From an uncultured Desulfobacterales bacterium (GTDB lineage Bacteria; Desulfobacterota; Desulfobulbia; Desulfobulbales; Desulfocapsaceae), in the NCBI GenBank assembly GCA_937915545.1, contig CALGIJ010000039.1, forward strand, positions 62,001 to 126,000: a stretch of DNA of 64,000 bases, in the 5' to 3' direction. A program made the translations under genes and the position numbers. Numbering within the stretch: the first letter of the stretch is position 1; each line of letters starts with the position of its first letter. Below are positions 8,671 through 18,146 of the stretch, piece by piece. The notes beneath the pieces were generated by a model. The model worked only from the letters and a program-made list of their open reading frames with translations. It did no database searches and was not told the DNA's origin.

Positions 8671-9456
8671 CTACAGGCCGACGGCGCGATCGCGGCCCAG
8701 GCCCTTGGCGCGGTACATGGCGGCGTCGGCGCGCTGCAGGGTGTCGTCGATGCTCTCCCCGGGGCGGTACATGGTATGTCCGATGCTGATGGTCAGCCCG
8801 TCGGCCAGATCCCTCGGCCGCGGGGTCTGCCGCACCGTATGGAGGAGGCGCTCGGCCACGAGGTGCACCGCCGCCGGGGAGCAGCCGGGAAAGAGGAGGA
8901 GGAACTCCTCGCCGCCCCAGCGCGCGCAGACGTCGTACTCGCGCAGCACGGTGGTCATCGCCCCGGCGACGCCCTTCAGCACCTCGTCGCCGACCGCGTG
9001 GCCGAACGTGTCGTTGATGGCCTTGAAGCGATCGATATCGGCCAGCATCAGCGCGAAGCCGCGCTTGGGATGGCGCTCCCCCTCGGCGACGGCCTCCTTG
9101 AGGCGGCCGGTCATGTAGCGGCGGTTGGGCAGGCCGGTGAGGGGGTCGCTGTTCGAGGCCTGCTCCAGGTTGCGATTGAGGTCGAAGAGCATCTTCTGGT
9201 AGTGGTCGCTGATGCGGACGATCTTCTCCAACTGGCGGATCTGCTGCTCATAACGGGTCAGCGAGTTGTGGCTGCGCTGCCGTTCGGCGGACTGGAAGCC
9301 GTCGGAGATGCGCACCAGCCGGTCGAGCAGGCGCCGCTGGCCGCGGTAGCGCCCGAACAGCTCCTCCAGCAGCTGGCGGCACTCTCCGCCGCTGTCCCCT
9401 TCCAGGGCCATGGTGATGCGCCGCTCGAAGACCTCCTCTTCGTCGAAGACGGCCAT
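8671..9456 (-). CDS. siaD: Diguanylate cyclase SiaD
   Basis: 261 aa, soluble. A helical N-terminal region (about 1-100, with a coiled-coil character in the stretch RYEQQIRQLEKIVRIS) precedes a GGDEF domain. The active-site motif is GGEEF (181-185), a catalytically competent variant. The RxxD product-inhibition site (REYD, 172-175) lies five residues before it, so feedback inhibition by c-di-GMP is expected. In Pseudomonas, SiaD activity depends on unphosphorylated SiaC binding its helical stalk. The gene starts 2 nt after the siaC stop and ends the siaABCD operon. Confidence 0.93.
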   Translation of the reverse strand: MAVFDEEEVFERRITMALEGDSGGECRQLLEELFGRYRGQRRLLDRLVRISDGFQSAERQRSHNSLTRYEQQIRQLEKIVRISDHYQKMLFDLNRNLEQASNSDPLTGLPNRRYMTGRLKEAVAEGERHPKRGFALMLADIDRFKAINDTFGHAVGDEVLKGVAGAMTTVLREYDVCARWGGEEFLLLFPGCSPAAVHLVAERLLHTVRQTPRPRDLADGLTISIGHTMYRPGESIDDTLQRADAAMYRAKGLGRDRAVGL

Positions 9457-9458
9457 GG

Positions 9459-9836
9459 TCAGGCCCTCGGTTCGATGAGGAAGGGGAAGGTGCAGTCCTC
9501 GCGGAACTCTTCGGCGAGCTCGCCGACGCGCTCGTTCTCCGGGTCGTAGGACCAGCGCACGCTGACCGTGGCCCCGGCGCGGTGCGCCTCCTCCATGCGG
9601 TCGAAGATGTCCATCATGGCGCGGATGCTGCTGGTGTTGAGGTAGACCAGGTCGAGGACCAGGCTGAGCGGCCCGCTCTGGCCGCGAAGAAAGCCGTCGA
9701 TCCAGTCGATGAGTGGCTGGAAGAACTCGAAGGGGTTTTCGGGGTAGGAGTCGCCGGCCATGGTCACCACGCCCGTGGCGAGAGCGGTGGTGACGGCTGG
9801 GGTGTTCGGGGTCTGGGGGAGATGGAGATCGTTCAT
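9459..9836 (-). CDS. siaC: SiaC-family regulatory phosphoprotein (DUF1987)
   Basis: 125 aa. It carries the family core GDSYPENPFEFFQPLIDW and LDLVYLNTSSIRAMMDIFD. The Thr in YLNTSS is residue 68, the same position as the phosphorylated Thr of Pseudomonas SiaC, so phospho-switching by SiaB and SiaA is expected to be conserved. Unphosphorylated SiaC is known to activate the SiaD cyclase. The gene sits between siaB and siaD with very short spacers, consistent with stoichiometric co-expression. Confidence 0.93.
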   Translation of the reverse strand: MNDLHLPQTPNTPAVTTALATGVVTMAGDSYPENPFEFFQPLIDWIDGFLRGQSGPLSLVLDLVYLNTSSIRAMMDIFDRMEEAHRAGATVSVRWSYDPENERVGELAEEFREDCTFPFLIEPRA

Positions 9837-9866
9837 GATACTGTCTCTTTTGTGCAGGGGAAAGGC

Positions 9867-10409
9867 TTAGAGGACGACGCGCAGGCTGAAGAAGCTGCGC
9901 CTGGAGTCGATCTGTCGCAGGGCCGCCGAGAGCGGCGCCGAGGCCTTGCGGGCGATGTCGATGAGGCCGAGGCCGGCGCTGCCCTCGAGGTTTTCCCGCG
10001 GCTTGCGCAGCTGGGTCTTGAAGGCCGCTTTGAGTTCCGCGGCGTCGAGGCTGGCCAGTTGGTCGACCCGGGCGAGCAGCGCCGCACCGTCGGCGCTGGC
10101 GATGACGTTGCCGGCGCTGATGACGTAGTGGCCGTCGTCCCGCGAGACGACAATGGCGGCGTTACCCGAGCCGTCGAGGTCGGCGTGCTGTCTGGCATAG
10201 TGGCGGATGTTCTGCGTCATTTCAATATAGACGGCGAAGATGTCGGCGACGGCGCGCGGCGCCTCCTGCTGATGGTTGAGATAGTCGCGCAGGGCGCGGC
10301 CGATCTCCTCGATCAGCGCCGCGTTGATCGGGCCGTTGAAGCAGACCATGATCTGCTGGCGGTCGAAGAGCTGGCGCAGATCATAGAGGTCGGTCAGCAC
10401 ATCTGGCAT
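9867..10409 (-). CDS. siaB: SiaB-family protein kinase (DUF6272)
   Basis: 180 aa. GHKL-type small kinase fold: EMTQNIRHYARQH forms the N-box-like helix and GSAGLGLIDIARKA the G-box. MVCFNGPINAALIEEIGR near the N-terminus is characteristic of SiaB. It would phosphorylate the conserved Thr of SiaC, opposing the SiaA phosphatase. AAGGAGA ribosome site before the ATG; second gene of the operon, 19 nt after siaA. Confidence 0.88.
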   Translation of the reverse strand: MPDVLTDLYDLRQLFDRQQIMVCFNGPINAALIEEIGRALRDYLNHQQEAPRAVADIFAVYIEMTQNIRHYARQHADLDGSGNAAIVVSRDDGHYVISAGNVIASADGAALLARVDQLASLDAAELKAAFKTQLRKPRENLEGSAGLGLIDIARKASAPLSAALRQIDSRRSFFSLRVVL

Positions 10410-10428
10410 GGGGCGTCTCCTTATATTG

Positions 10429-12378
10429 TCAACTGGGCCGGGGCAGTGCCGGCTTCTCTTCGCCGCGCAACTCGAAGCCGAGTACGCAGATATCGTCGCG
10501 CTGCACCACCTCGGCCAGCCGCTGGTCGATCTCGGCCTCGATCCATTGCCCCTGTTCGGGCAGCTGCAGGTGGGCGGTGGTCCTCAGCAGCTGCAGGAAG
10601 CCATGGCGGCCCATGCCCGCACCGTGGGTGTGGCGATGCTGGTCGAGCAGGCCGTCGCTGGTGATGTAGATGCGCAGCCTCTCCTCCCAAGGGATGGGGA
10701 TGTCGGAAAAGGCCACGGTGCCGCGGCGGCGCGAGTAGCCGATGCTGTGGCGGTCGCCGTGCAGCTCGACGACGCCGCCGGCGCCGGCGATGAAGATGGG
10801 CAGGTGGGCCCCGCAGAAGATCGCCTGGAGGCTGCCGCGGTCAATCATCACCATGGCGACGTCGGCGCCGTCGTCGATCCGCTTGTGGATGTGCTCCTGG
10901 CCGAGGTTCTCCTGCAGCCGCGTGTGCAGCAGCTTCATGACGGCGGCGGGGCTGGCAAAGCCGGTCTCGCGCAGGGTGGCGTCGAGGATGGAGTTGATGG
11001 TCATGGTCATCAGGGCCCCCGAGACGCCATGGCCGGTGCAGTCGGCGACGACCAGCAGCGTGCGCAGACCCTCGCTGCGGCACCAGTAGATGTCGCCGCC
11101 GACGGTGTCGCGCGGCCGCCAGATGGCGAAGCAGCCCTGTGGGCCAAGGCCGGCATGGCGGTGGAGATCGGGGAGGATGGCTGTCTGCAGCCGTCGGGCA
11201 TAGCGGATGCTGTCCATGATGAGGGTGTTCTTGGCCTCCAGCTCGCGGGTTCGCTCGCGGACCTTTTCCTCGAGGGTCTCACTGTGCAGGGCGATGGTCG
11301 CCGCCATCTCGTTGAAGGAGCGCGCCAGTCGACCGATCTCGTCTTCGCCGCCGATGTCGGCGCGGGCGGTGAAGTCGCTGCCGGCAAAGCTCTCCACCGT
11401 CCCGGTCAGCTTTTTGAGCGGGCCGACGATGGTATCCACCAGGCGCAGCATGACTACCACCCCGGCCACGGTGGAGAGGATGAAGGCGGCGATGAAGCCG
11501 AGAAGCAGCGTGCGCAGTGGTGCCGTGTACTGGGCCCTGCTGATGGCGATGCCGAAGAACCAGCCGCTCTTCTCCATCTGGCGGAACATGTAGTATTCAT
11601 CGTCGCCGTTCGGTCCGGCGAGCTCGATCCTCTTGTCGAAGCGGCCCTGACGCAGGGTGTCGACGAGGGCCCTCATCCCCGGCCAGGGTACCGCTTCAGG
11701 CCCCTTGAGACCGGTGGGGGCGGGCTGGAAAGCCGGGTCGGGGTGGGCGATGACCCGGCCCTCCTCGTCGAGCAGCATGGCGTAGCTGTTGTCGCTGATG
11801 CGCAGCGAGGTGACCAGCCGGATGATGTCGCCGATGAAGATATCGGTGGCGAGAACCGCCACCACCTCCCTGTCGCGGCGCAGCGCCCTGGCGACGGTGA
11901 TGATCAGTTTGCCGGTCATGGCGTCGACATAGGGCTCGGTGAAGACCACGGCGTCGGTGGCTGATGCCTTGATGAACCAGGGGCGCACCCGCTGGTCGTA
12001 GTCTGGCGGCGGCACCCAGCCGACCCCGCTGATGACGTGGCCGGCACGATCGGCGTAGCCGACATAGAAATCCTGCACCTCTTTGGCGTAGAGGCGCATC
12101 TTGTTGGTGGTCAGCACCCGCATGTGATGGTCGCTGAAATCGCCTGCGGCCTCGATGTCCTGGGCCATGCCGGCGAGGATCATTTCCTTGATGGCGAACC
12201 AGGTGTCGAATTCGCGGGCCTTGAAGAGGGCCAGTTCGCCGATGCGGGTGTCGGAGAGCTCGGCGGTGATGCGCGAGGAGACCACGTAGCTGAACAGGGA
12301 GACGAGGAGCAGCGAGGCGACGCAGATGGTGATTCCCGCCATCAGGTAACGGGTGCGTATGGTGCGGGCAGGGGCCAT
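10429..12378 (-). CDS. siaA: SiaA-type membrane PP2C phosphatase with Cache and HAMP domains
   Basis: 649 aa. N-terminal membrane helix (MAGITICVASLLLVSLFSYVV), extracytoplasmic double-Cache sensor (about 40-275, with VLATDIFIGDIIRLV), second membrane helix (LLLGFIAAFILSTVAGVVVML), HAMP (IVGPLKKLTGTVESF), coiled coil, then a SpoIIE/PP2C phosphatase. The phosphatase has the metal-binding motifs RDTVGGDIYW and VADCTGHGVSGALM. It would dephosphorylate SiaC and so activate SiaD in response to an external ligand. The start was set at MAPARTIRTRYLM just before the first helix; the longer open frame upstream lacks similarity. First gene of the siaABCD operon. Confidence 0.9.
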   Translation of the reverse strand: MAPARTIRTRYLMAGITICVASLLLVSLFSYVVSSRITAELSDTRIGELALFKAREFDTWFAIKEMILAGMAQDIEAAGDFSDHHMRVLTTNKMRLYAKEVQDFYVGYADRAGHVISGVGWVPPPDYDQRVRPWFIKASATDAVVFTEPYVDAMTGKLIITVARALRRDREVVAVLATDIFIGDIIRLVTSLRISDNSYAMLLDEEGRVIAHPDPAFQPAPTGLKGPEAVPWPGMRALVDTLRQGRFDKRIELAGPNGDDEYYMFRQMEKSGWFFGIAISRAQYTAPLRTLLLGFIAAFILSTVAGVVVMLRLVDTIVGPLKKLTGTVESFAGSDFTARADIGGEDEIGRLARSFNEMAATIALHSETLEEKVRERTRELEAKNTLIMDSIRYARRLQTAILPDLHRHAGLGPQGCFAIWRPRDTVGGDIYWCRSEGLRTLLVVADCTGHGVSGALMTMTINSILDATLRETGFASPAAVMKLLHTRLQENLGQEHIHKRIDDGADVAMVMIDRGSLQAIFCGAHLPIFIAGAGGVVELHGDRHSIGYSRRRGTVAFSDIPIPWEERLRIYITSDGLLDQHRHTHGAGMGRHGFLQLLRTTAHLQLPEQGQWIEAEIDQRLAEVVQRDDICVLGFELRGEEKPALPRPS

Positions 12379-12497
12379 GGCGGTGGGGTGCTGGGGCTGG
12401 TGACAGAGGGAGGGGCGGCCGGATACGGAACAGATGTTTAAGGATAGCAGCCCCTCCAGGGCGGTCAAGGGATACTTTGTCTTTCTTGCGGCATAAC

Positions 12498-13433
12498 TCA
12501 GGGGGCCGGCTGCACCGGGCTGACGAAACCGCCCGGTTTTACTGCCAGCACCGAGCACTGCAGCTGATCGAGGATCGCCTCTGCGGTGTTACCGATGATC
12601 AGCCCGGGGATGCCGGTGCGGGCCACCGTTCCCATTACCACTATCCCCGCCGGCAGGCTGCGCGCCAGCTGCGGAATGACCTTGACCGCCGGCCCTTTGG
12701 GCAGGTGGTAGCCGATTCTGAGGCGGTCGCGGGCCTCTTCGTCGAGGGACATGCGCAGGGACTCGGCCAGCCGGGCCAGCCTCTGCTGATGGCCGGTGTA
12801 CTCCTTTGTGACGTAGAGGTCGAGATGGGGGGCGGGGCTCTCCGCCCTGGAGCTGATGCGGCTTTCGGCGAAGGCTCCCCAGGCGTGGACGAGGTGCAGG
12901 GTTGCGCCCATGGCCAGGGCCAGGGAGGAGGCGACGAGGAGGATGCGGCGGTTGAGGTCGTCGTTCGCGCCATCGGCGACGTGGTCGGGGTCGAAATCCA
13001 CTGCCGCGAGCACCGCATCGCTGGAGGCATCCTCCCCTGGTTTGAGCAGCCACAGGGGGCAGGGGCATTTGCGCAGCAGGTGCATGTCGGTGCTGCCGAA
13101 CAATCTCTCCAGATAATCCGGCGCCTCGGCCACCTTCATGACCAGGTCGTGGCCGTCACGCAGCACGGTGCGGATCACTTCGATAAAGACCGTGCCCACC
13201 GCCAGTTGCACATCGATCGGCACCTGGCCCTGATGCGGCTCCAGCAGCGGGTCCAGGGCCTTGCTGTGGAAGGCGAAGATATCGCTGGCGGCGTCGGCCG
13301 TCCCGTCGGGGATGACGTCGAGAATGGTGAGCGTCGCCCGGTGCCATGCGGCGACGGCCACCGCCTGGGCGATGGCGAGGTGCTGCGCGGAACCTTCTTC
13401 CCAGAGCAGGAGGATCTTGCGGAAGGTCTTCAT
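12498..13433 (-). CDS. Tandem universal stress protein (UspA x2)
   Basis: 311 aa with two Usp domains (about 1-140 and 148-300). The first is degenerate in its ATP loop. The second keeps the nucleotide-binding pattern GTVARTGIPGLIIGNTAE with VDFDP near its start. AAGGAGA ribosome site. It follows the NhaP2-type antiporter by 27 nt in the same direction, so ion homeostasis and stress response are co-transcribed. A regulatory, nucleotide-sensing role on the antiporter is possible but inferred only from the operon. Confidence 0.88.
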   Translation of the reverse strand: MKTFRKILLLWEEGSAQHLAIAQAVAVAAWHRATLTILDVIPDGTADAASDIFAFHSKALDPLLEPHQGQVPIDVQLAVGTVFIEVIRTVLRDGHDLVMKVAEAPDYLERLFGSTDMHLLRKCPCPLWLLKPGEDASSDAVLAAVDFDPDHVADGANDDLNRRILLVASSLALAMGATLHLVHAWGAFAESRISSRAESPAPHLDLYVTKEYTGHQQRLARLAESLRMSLDEEARDRLRIGYHLPKGPAVKVIPQLARSLPAGIVVMGTVARTGIPGLIIGNTAEAILDQLQCSVLAVKPGGFVSPVQPAP

Positions 13434-13460
13434 GGGGGGTCTCCTTGTCGGCGTGGCTGT

Positions 13461-15197
13461 TCAGCGGGTTCCTTCGTTACTGGCACGGACGGCCTGGCCG
13501 TGCTGGCGGCGCAGCTCTTCGCTGTAGGTGAGGGTGACCTTGTCCGGATTCTCGCCTTTGCTGACGAAAAAGGGGCCGACCGTGGCCAGGGGGCGCGTTT
13601 CGTCTTCCTCGACCAGTGAGCCGATGAGCGCGTCCCCGTTCTCCTCCGGCTCGGGGAGACTGAAAAACTGATGTATCTTGCCGATGGTGCTGTCGGCGCG
13701 GAAGTCGAGTCGCAGGCCAGGGGAGAGGGGCGGTACCAGCGGGCAGGAGTCGAAGAGGCAGTTGAGCAGCGGCTTGAAGCGCGAGCGGACGGTCATGAAG
13801 ACATGGTCCCCCGGTTCCAGCGTCGAGCTTCCCCGGGGGATGATGACCTCGTTTTTCCTCACCACCAGCGTGGCCACGACATCGTAGGGGAGGGCGATGT
13901 CGCGCAGGGCCTGTCCGGCCACCTTCGAGGCCGGGGTGACGACGTACTCGACGATCTCGCCGTCGACATGGCGCAGGGCGTTGATCTCCACGGTGAGCGG
14001 CGCCACCGGCTCGTAAGTCTTGCCGAGGCGCAGCCATCTGGCCACCAGGGGCAGGGACCAGCCCTGGGTGACCGCCGAGACGAGGACGACGAAAAAGACG
14101 ACGTTGAAGAGCAGCTCGCTCTGCTGAACACCGGCGAGCAGGGGGAAGGTGGCCAGGGTGATGGGGACGGCGCCCTTGAGCCCCACCCAGGCGAGGAAGA
14201 TCGTCTCCCGCAGGGGGAAGCGGAAGGGAAAGACCGAGATGATGACCGCCAGCGGCCGGGCGACGAAGATCAGCACCAGGGCGATGAGCAGGCCGTCGAG
14301 AGACACCGCCGCCAGCCGGCTGGGGAAGCTGAGCAGGCCGAGCATGATGAAGAGGATCATCTGCCCCAGCCAGGCGCCGGCATCGTGGAAGAGGAAGATG
14401 CCGTTGCGGAAGACGATGCTGCTGTTGCCGAAAACGATGCCTGCGAGATAGATGGCGAGGAAGCCGCTGCCGCCGAGTACCGCCGCCAGGCCGAAGGAGA
14501 GCAGGCCGAGGGCGAGGGCGAGGACGGGGTAGAGTCCGGGGTAGTCGAGGTTGATGCGGTTTATCAGCCAGGCCGCCAGGAGACCGATGCCCAGGCCGGC
14601 GGCGGTGCCGACGCCGAACTGGAGGAAGAAGAGCAGGCCGATGCCGGCGGGGGAACTGGCGTTGCCGGTGATCAGCCCGATGAGGCCGACGGTGAGGAAG
14701 ATGGCCATGGGGTCGTTGGAGCCGCTCTCCACCTCGAGGGTGGCGGTGAGCCGTGGCGGCAGCCGCAGCCCGCTGCTGCGCAGGATGGCGAAGACCGCGG
14801 CGGCGTCGGTGGAGCCGACGATGGCGCCGAGGAGCATGCCGTGCAGCGGGGGCAGATCGAGGATGGCGGTGGCCGCCAGGCCGGTGAGCAGCGAAGTGAG
14901 CAAGACGCCGACGGTGGACAGGGACAAGGCCGGCTGCCACGAGGAACGCACCGCATCGAGCGAGGTGCGCAGGCCGCCGTCGAAGAGGATCAGCGCCAGG
15001 GCGACGCTGCCGATGCTGTTGGCGAGGCCATAGTCCTCGAAGGCGATGCCGCCCAGGCCCTCCGAGCCGGAGACCATGCCGACGCCGAGAAAGAGGACCA
15101 GGACCGGCATGCCGCTGCGCGCGGCGAATTTGCTCGAGGCGATGCCGAGCAGCAGCAGGATGCCGACGAGAAAGACGGTGGTGTTGATTGACAGCAT
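13461..15197 (-). CDS. nhaP2: K+/H+ antiporter, NhaP2/CvrA type
   Basis: 578 aa. CPA1-type membrane domain (about 1-400, some 12 helices) with the ion-binding region GSTDAAAVFAILR and ESGSNDPMAIFLTVG. An RCK_C/TrkA-C domain follows (about 405-475, VAGQALRDIALPYDVVATLV ... LEPGDHVFMTV) and then a CorC/HlyC-type terminal domain (about 490-570). The three-part layout is that of NhaP2 (CvrA) K+/H+ antiporters; the RCK-type part would sense a nucleotide. Weak ribosome site. Operon with the downstream Usp gene. Confidence 0.9.
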   Translation of the reverse strand: MLSINTTVFLVGILLLLGIASSKFAARSGMPVLVLFLGVGMVSGSEGLGGIAFEDYGLANSIGSVALALILFDGGLRTSLDAVRSSWQPALSLSTVGVLLTSLLTGLAATAILDLPPLHGMLLGAIVGSTDAAAVFAILRSSGLRLPPRLTATLEVESGSNDPMAIFLTVGLIGLITGNASSPAGIGLLFFLQFGVGTAAGLGIGLLAAWLINRINLDYPGLYPVLALALGLLSFGLAAVLGGSGFLAIYLAGIVFGNSSIVFRNGIFLFHDAGAWLGQMILFIMLGLLSFPSRLAAVSLDGLLIALVLIFVARPLAVIISVFPFRFPLRETIFLAWVGLKGAVPITLATFPLLAGVQQSELLFNVVFFVVLVSAVTQGWSLPLVARWLRLGKTYEPVAPLTVEINALRHVDGEIVEYVVTPASKVAGQALRDIALPYDVVATLVVRKNEVIIPRGSSTLEPGDHVFMTVRSRFKPLLNCLFDSCPLVPPLSPGLRLDFRADSTIGKIHQFFSLPEPEENGDALIGSLVEEDETRPLATVGPFFVSKGENPDKVTLTYSEELRRQHGQAVRASNEGTR

Positions 15198-15392
15198 TGC
15201 GCCCTGTCGTGATTATGGCCGGGGAGGGCGGTGGCGAAGGCGGTGGCGCCGCCGACCTGGCCGAAAATGATCTCGTTACAGTAAGCAGATTCTCCCGTAA
15301 AAGAAAAGGCCAAGCGGGGCGGGGAGCCGCTTTTGGCGGTTGCCGGGCACAGCGAGACGGTGCCGAAACAACGGGGCGGCGGGCGGCGCGGG

Positions 15393-17087
15393 TTACAGGG
15401 CGTGGAAGAGGGCGGCGTTCTCGGCGCTGCCGATGACGTAGATCTCGTCGTCCTCCTCGAGCTGCAGGTCGGGGGAGGGGCTGACGGTGAGGCGCTCGTT
15501 GCGGCGCACGGCGATGACGCTGAAGCCGGTCTGCTCGCGGATGGTGCTCTCGGTGATGGTTTTGCCGGCGAAACGCTTGCCGGCGAGGCGGTTGAAGACT
15601 GCCAGCCCTTCGGCGTAGAGGGAGAAGTCGTCCGGCTTGAGGAGCTGGAAGATGACCCCGGCGGCCAGCGAGGTGTAGGACATGACCAGGTCGGCCCCGG
15701 CCATATGGAGCTTGGTGACGTTGCGTTCGAGGCTCGAGCGGCTGATGATCTGCACGTCGGGGCGCAGGCGGCGGCAGTAGAAGGTGAGGTAGATGTTCAT
15801 CTCGTCGCTGTGGGTGGTGACGATCACCGACTGCACCGTGTCGATGCAGGCCGCCTTGAGGATGTTGATGTCGGCGGCGTCGCCGGAGATAATGTGATAC
15901 TGATCCATCTCGGCCACCTTCATCGGGCGTTTCTCGACGATATGGTAGCTGACGCCGTGCCGCGCCAGGGCGGCGGCCGCCGCCTGGCCGACCCTGCCCC
16001 CGCCGAGGATGAGCACCTGGGCGCTGTCGGAACGCGGCTGCACCTTCACCGGGAAGCTTTCGGCGAAGCTCTGCAGTTGCTGCGTTGCGCCGACGAGCAG
16101 GAGGATGGTCTGCGAGGTGATCTCGGTCTGCGGCGTGGCCGCGGTGAAGCGTCCCTTTTCCAGCATGCCGATGACGGTGACCCCGGTTTTCTGGCGGATC
16201 TTCGACTGGGCCAGGGTCTTGCCGGCGAGCTTGGTGAATTTCGCCGGCATCTCCGAGATGATCAGGTCGTCGAAGCGGCCGATGACGTTGGTGGTGCGCC
16301 CCATGCCCAAAGCCCGCTGGGCGAGGGACTCGCCGAGCATGGTGGTGAACTGGAAGACGCTGGTGTTGCCGGAGAACTCGAGGATGTCGATGGAGTGGGC
16401 CTGGTCGGCGTTGGTGATGATCGGCACTTCCTCGTTGACCTCGCGGATGGTGAAGCAGATGTTGGTGCTCACCAGATCGTCGTTGGTGACCACCACCAGG
16501 GCCGCCTGGTCGAGGCGCAGCCGCTGGTAGGTGGCGGGCATGTCCGCCTCGCCGACGACCACTTTGAGCCCGCGGTCGAGGAGGTCGTGGGCCTCCTGCT
16601 GGTCGGCGACGACGATGGCATAGGGGATGTGCTGTTTACTTAAACGTTCGACAAGGCGCAGGCTGATCTGGTCGACATGGGTGATGATGACATGGCCGCT
16701 GGTGTCTTCGGGAAGCTCGCGCACGGTACGCGCCTTCTCCTGGGCAGCCAGCCAGGGGGCGTAAAAGAACTGGATGAAGACGAAGGGCAGCATGATCAGC
16801 ATGAAGACGATGCCCGACATCAATACCACCGTCGAGAAAAGCCGGCCGAGGTCGGAGTGGAAGGTGATGTCGCCGAAGCCGAGGGTCGACATCACCGTCA
16901 TCGTCCAGTAGAAGCCGGTGATCCATGAAAACTTCCGTCCCTCGTACTCCATGAGGACATGGAAGAGGAACGAATACAGCAACACCAGCAGGGTGAGGAG
17001 GGCGAGGAACTTCCACAGGGTGAGGTAATTCGGCTTGTCGTTGGGGCGTTGCAGGAACCTGAGCAGGTGGGAGGGCAGCGTCTTCAT
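15393..17087 (-). CDS. Two-RCK potassium channel / TrkA-N protein
   Basis: 564 aa. Two membrane helices flank a K+ selectivity filter (TLGFGD, 68-73). Two successive RCK (TrkA-N plus TrkA-C) modules follow. The first (about 130-330) starts GHVIITHVDQISLRL; the second (about 345-560) has the dinucleotide loop LILGGGRVGQAAAAAL. The filter TLGFGD instead of TVGYGD is an accepted variant. The start was set at MKTLPSHLLRF; upstream codons are not conserved in character. It lies 195 nt upstream of nhaP2 and probably belongs to the same potassium-handling cluster. Confidence 0.9.
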   Translation of the reverse strand: MKTLPSHLLRFLQRPNDKPNYLTLWKFLALLTLLVLLYSFLFHVLMEYEGRKFSWITGFYWTMTVMSTLGFGDITFHSDLGRLFSTVVLMSGIVFMLIMLPFVFIQFFYAPWLAAQEKARTVRELPEDTSGHVIITHVDQISLRLVERLSKQHIPYAIVVADQQEAHDLLDRGLKVVVGEADMPATYQRLRLDQAALVVVTNDDLVSTNICFTIREVNEEVPIITNADQAHSIDILEFSGNTSVFQFTTMLGESLAQRALGMGRTTNVIGRFDDLIISEMPAKFTKLAGKTLAQSKIRQKTGVTVIGMLEKGRFTAATPQTEITSQTILLLVGATQQLQSFAESFPVKVQPRSDSAQVLILGGGRVGQAAAAALARHGVSYHIVEKRPMKVAEMDQYHIISGDAADINILKAACIDTVQSVIVTTHSDEMNIYLTFYCRRLRPDVQIISRSSLERNVTKLHMAGADLVMSYTSLAAGVIFQLLKPDDFSLYAEGLAVFNRLAGKRFAGKTITESTIREQTGFSVIAVRRNERLTVSPSPDLQLEEDDEIYVIGSAENAALFHAL

Positions 17088-17363
17088 GGCTGAGCGTCGG
17101 GGCGAAGTGGCGTCGGGAGGCGTTCGGCCGGATGGGTGGGCTGAGTGGACAAGGCTACCTGCCAGGCGGGCAATTGGCAAGGCGAAAGAGGGTGGTGCCG
17201 GGGCAGCAGGTCAGGCCTCGCCATTTCTCGCGGCGTGGTGGTTGTTGAGAGTAATTCTTGCTGCTTTGCGGCAATCGCCTTGTAAATGGCAGAGTCAGCA
17301 TGTAGCCTTATCACAGGGACATGAAATGGTGGTCTGGGCTCTCCAATGGCAAGGAAAATAGCT

Positions 17364-18146
17364 ATGCACCGATGGTTGTTCATCCCCTTGGTCAGTATTT
17401 GTCTCGCGGCCGCCGTGGCCTTGCCGGTCCCCGCCTCCGGACTGCCGCCTGCGGGGAAGACGTTACGTATCGCCTTTCCCCCCTTTCCCCCCTTCCATTG
17501 GCAGAACGAGCAGGGGAACATGGCTGGCCTCTTCTTCGAGATCCTCGACGAGGCGCTGCGCAAGCGATTGGGAAGAGAGGTGGTGTGGACTGCCTATCCA
17601 TGGGTGCGCTGTCAGGAGAACATCAAGAAAGGGAGCGAGGACGCGATCATCACCGTGCCCACCGCGGAACGCCTCGCCTATGCCGACACCCACCACACGC
17701 CTCTCTACGAGAAGCCGCTGCACATCTTTACTGTTGCCAATCATCCGCGCCTGGCCGAGATCTCCGCCATCACGACCCTGGCCGATATCAAGAAGCTGGG
17801 CCTGTCAACGATCACCTACAGCGGCAATGGCTGGCACCGTGACCATGTCGAGTCGCTCGGCATCTCTGCCCAGACAACGCCCATCCTCGACAATGTCTGG
17901 CTGATGCTGCGCCAGCGCCGCGGCGACCTGGTGCTCGAGTGGCCTGGGGGGGCGCGGCCCTATGTGCAGCGCCTGGGCCTCGAAGGGGAGATCGTCGACA
18001 CCGGTATCGTCCCGGCGAAGATGCCCTTTTTTCTCCTTATCCGCAAGACCTTCGCCGGTGGCGAGTTGCTGCGGCGCTTTGATGAAACCTTGGCTGCCAT
18101 GGCTGCCGATACCACCCTCGCCAGCATCGTCGCGCGTTATGAATAA
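17364..18146 (+). CDS. Family 3 periplasmic solute-binding protein, sensor partner
   Basis: 260 aa from the ATG that follows AAGGA by 9 nt; another ATG lies 18 nt upstream. Signal peptide (RWLFIPLVSICLAAAVALPV) with cleavage near PASG. The SBP_bac_3 fold shows LRIAFPPFPPFHWQNEQGN, IITVPTAERLAYADTHHTPL and a C-terminal MPFFLLIRKTFAGGELLRRF. There is no permease next to it. Instead the stop overlaps a histidine kinase start by 8 nt, so this protein probably presents a ligand to that kinase and does not feed a transporter. Ligand unknown. Confidence 0.85.
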   Translation: MHRWLFIPLVSICLAAAVALPVPASGLPPAGKTLRIAFPPFPPFHWQNEQGNMAGLFFEILDEALRKRLGREVVWTAYPWVRCQENIKKGSEDAIITVPTAERLAYADTHHTPLYEKPLHIFTVANHPRLAEISAITTLADIKKLGLSTITYSGNGWHRDHVESLGISAQTTPILDNVWLMLRQRRGDLVLEWPGGARPYVQRLGLEGEIVDTGIVPAKMPFFLLIRKTFAGGELLRRFDETLAAMAADTTLASIVARYE

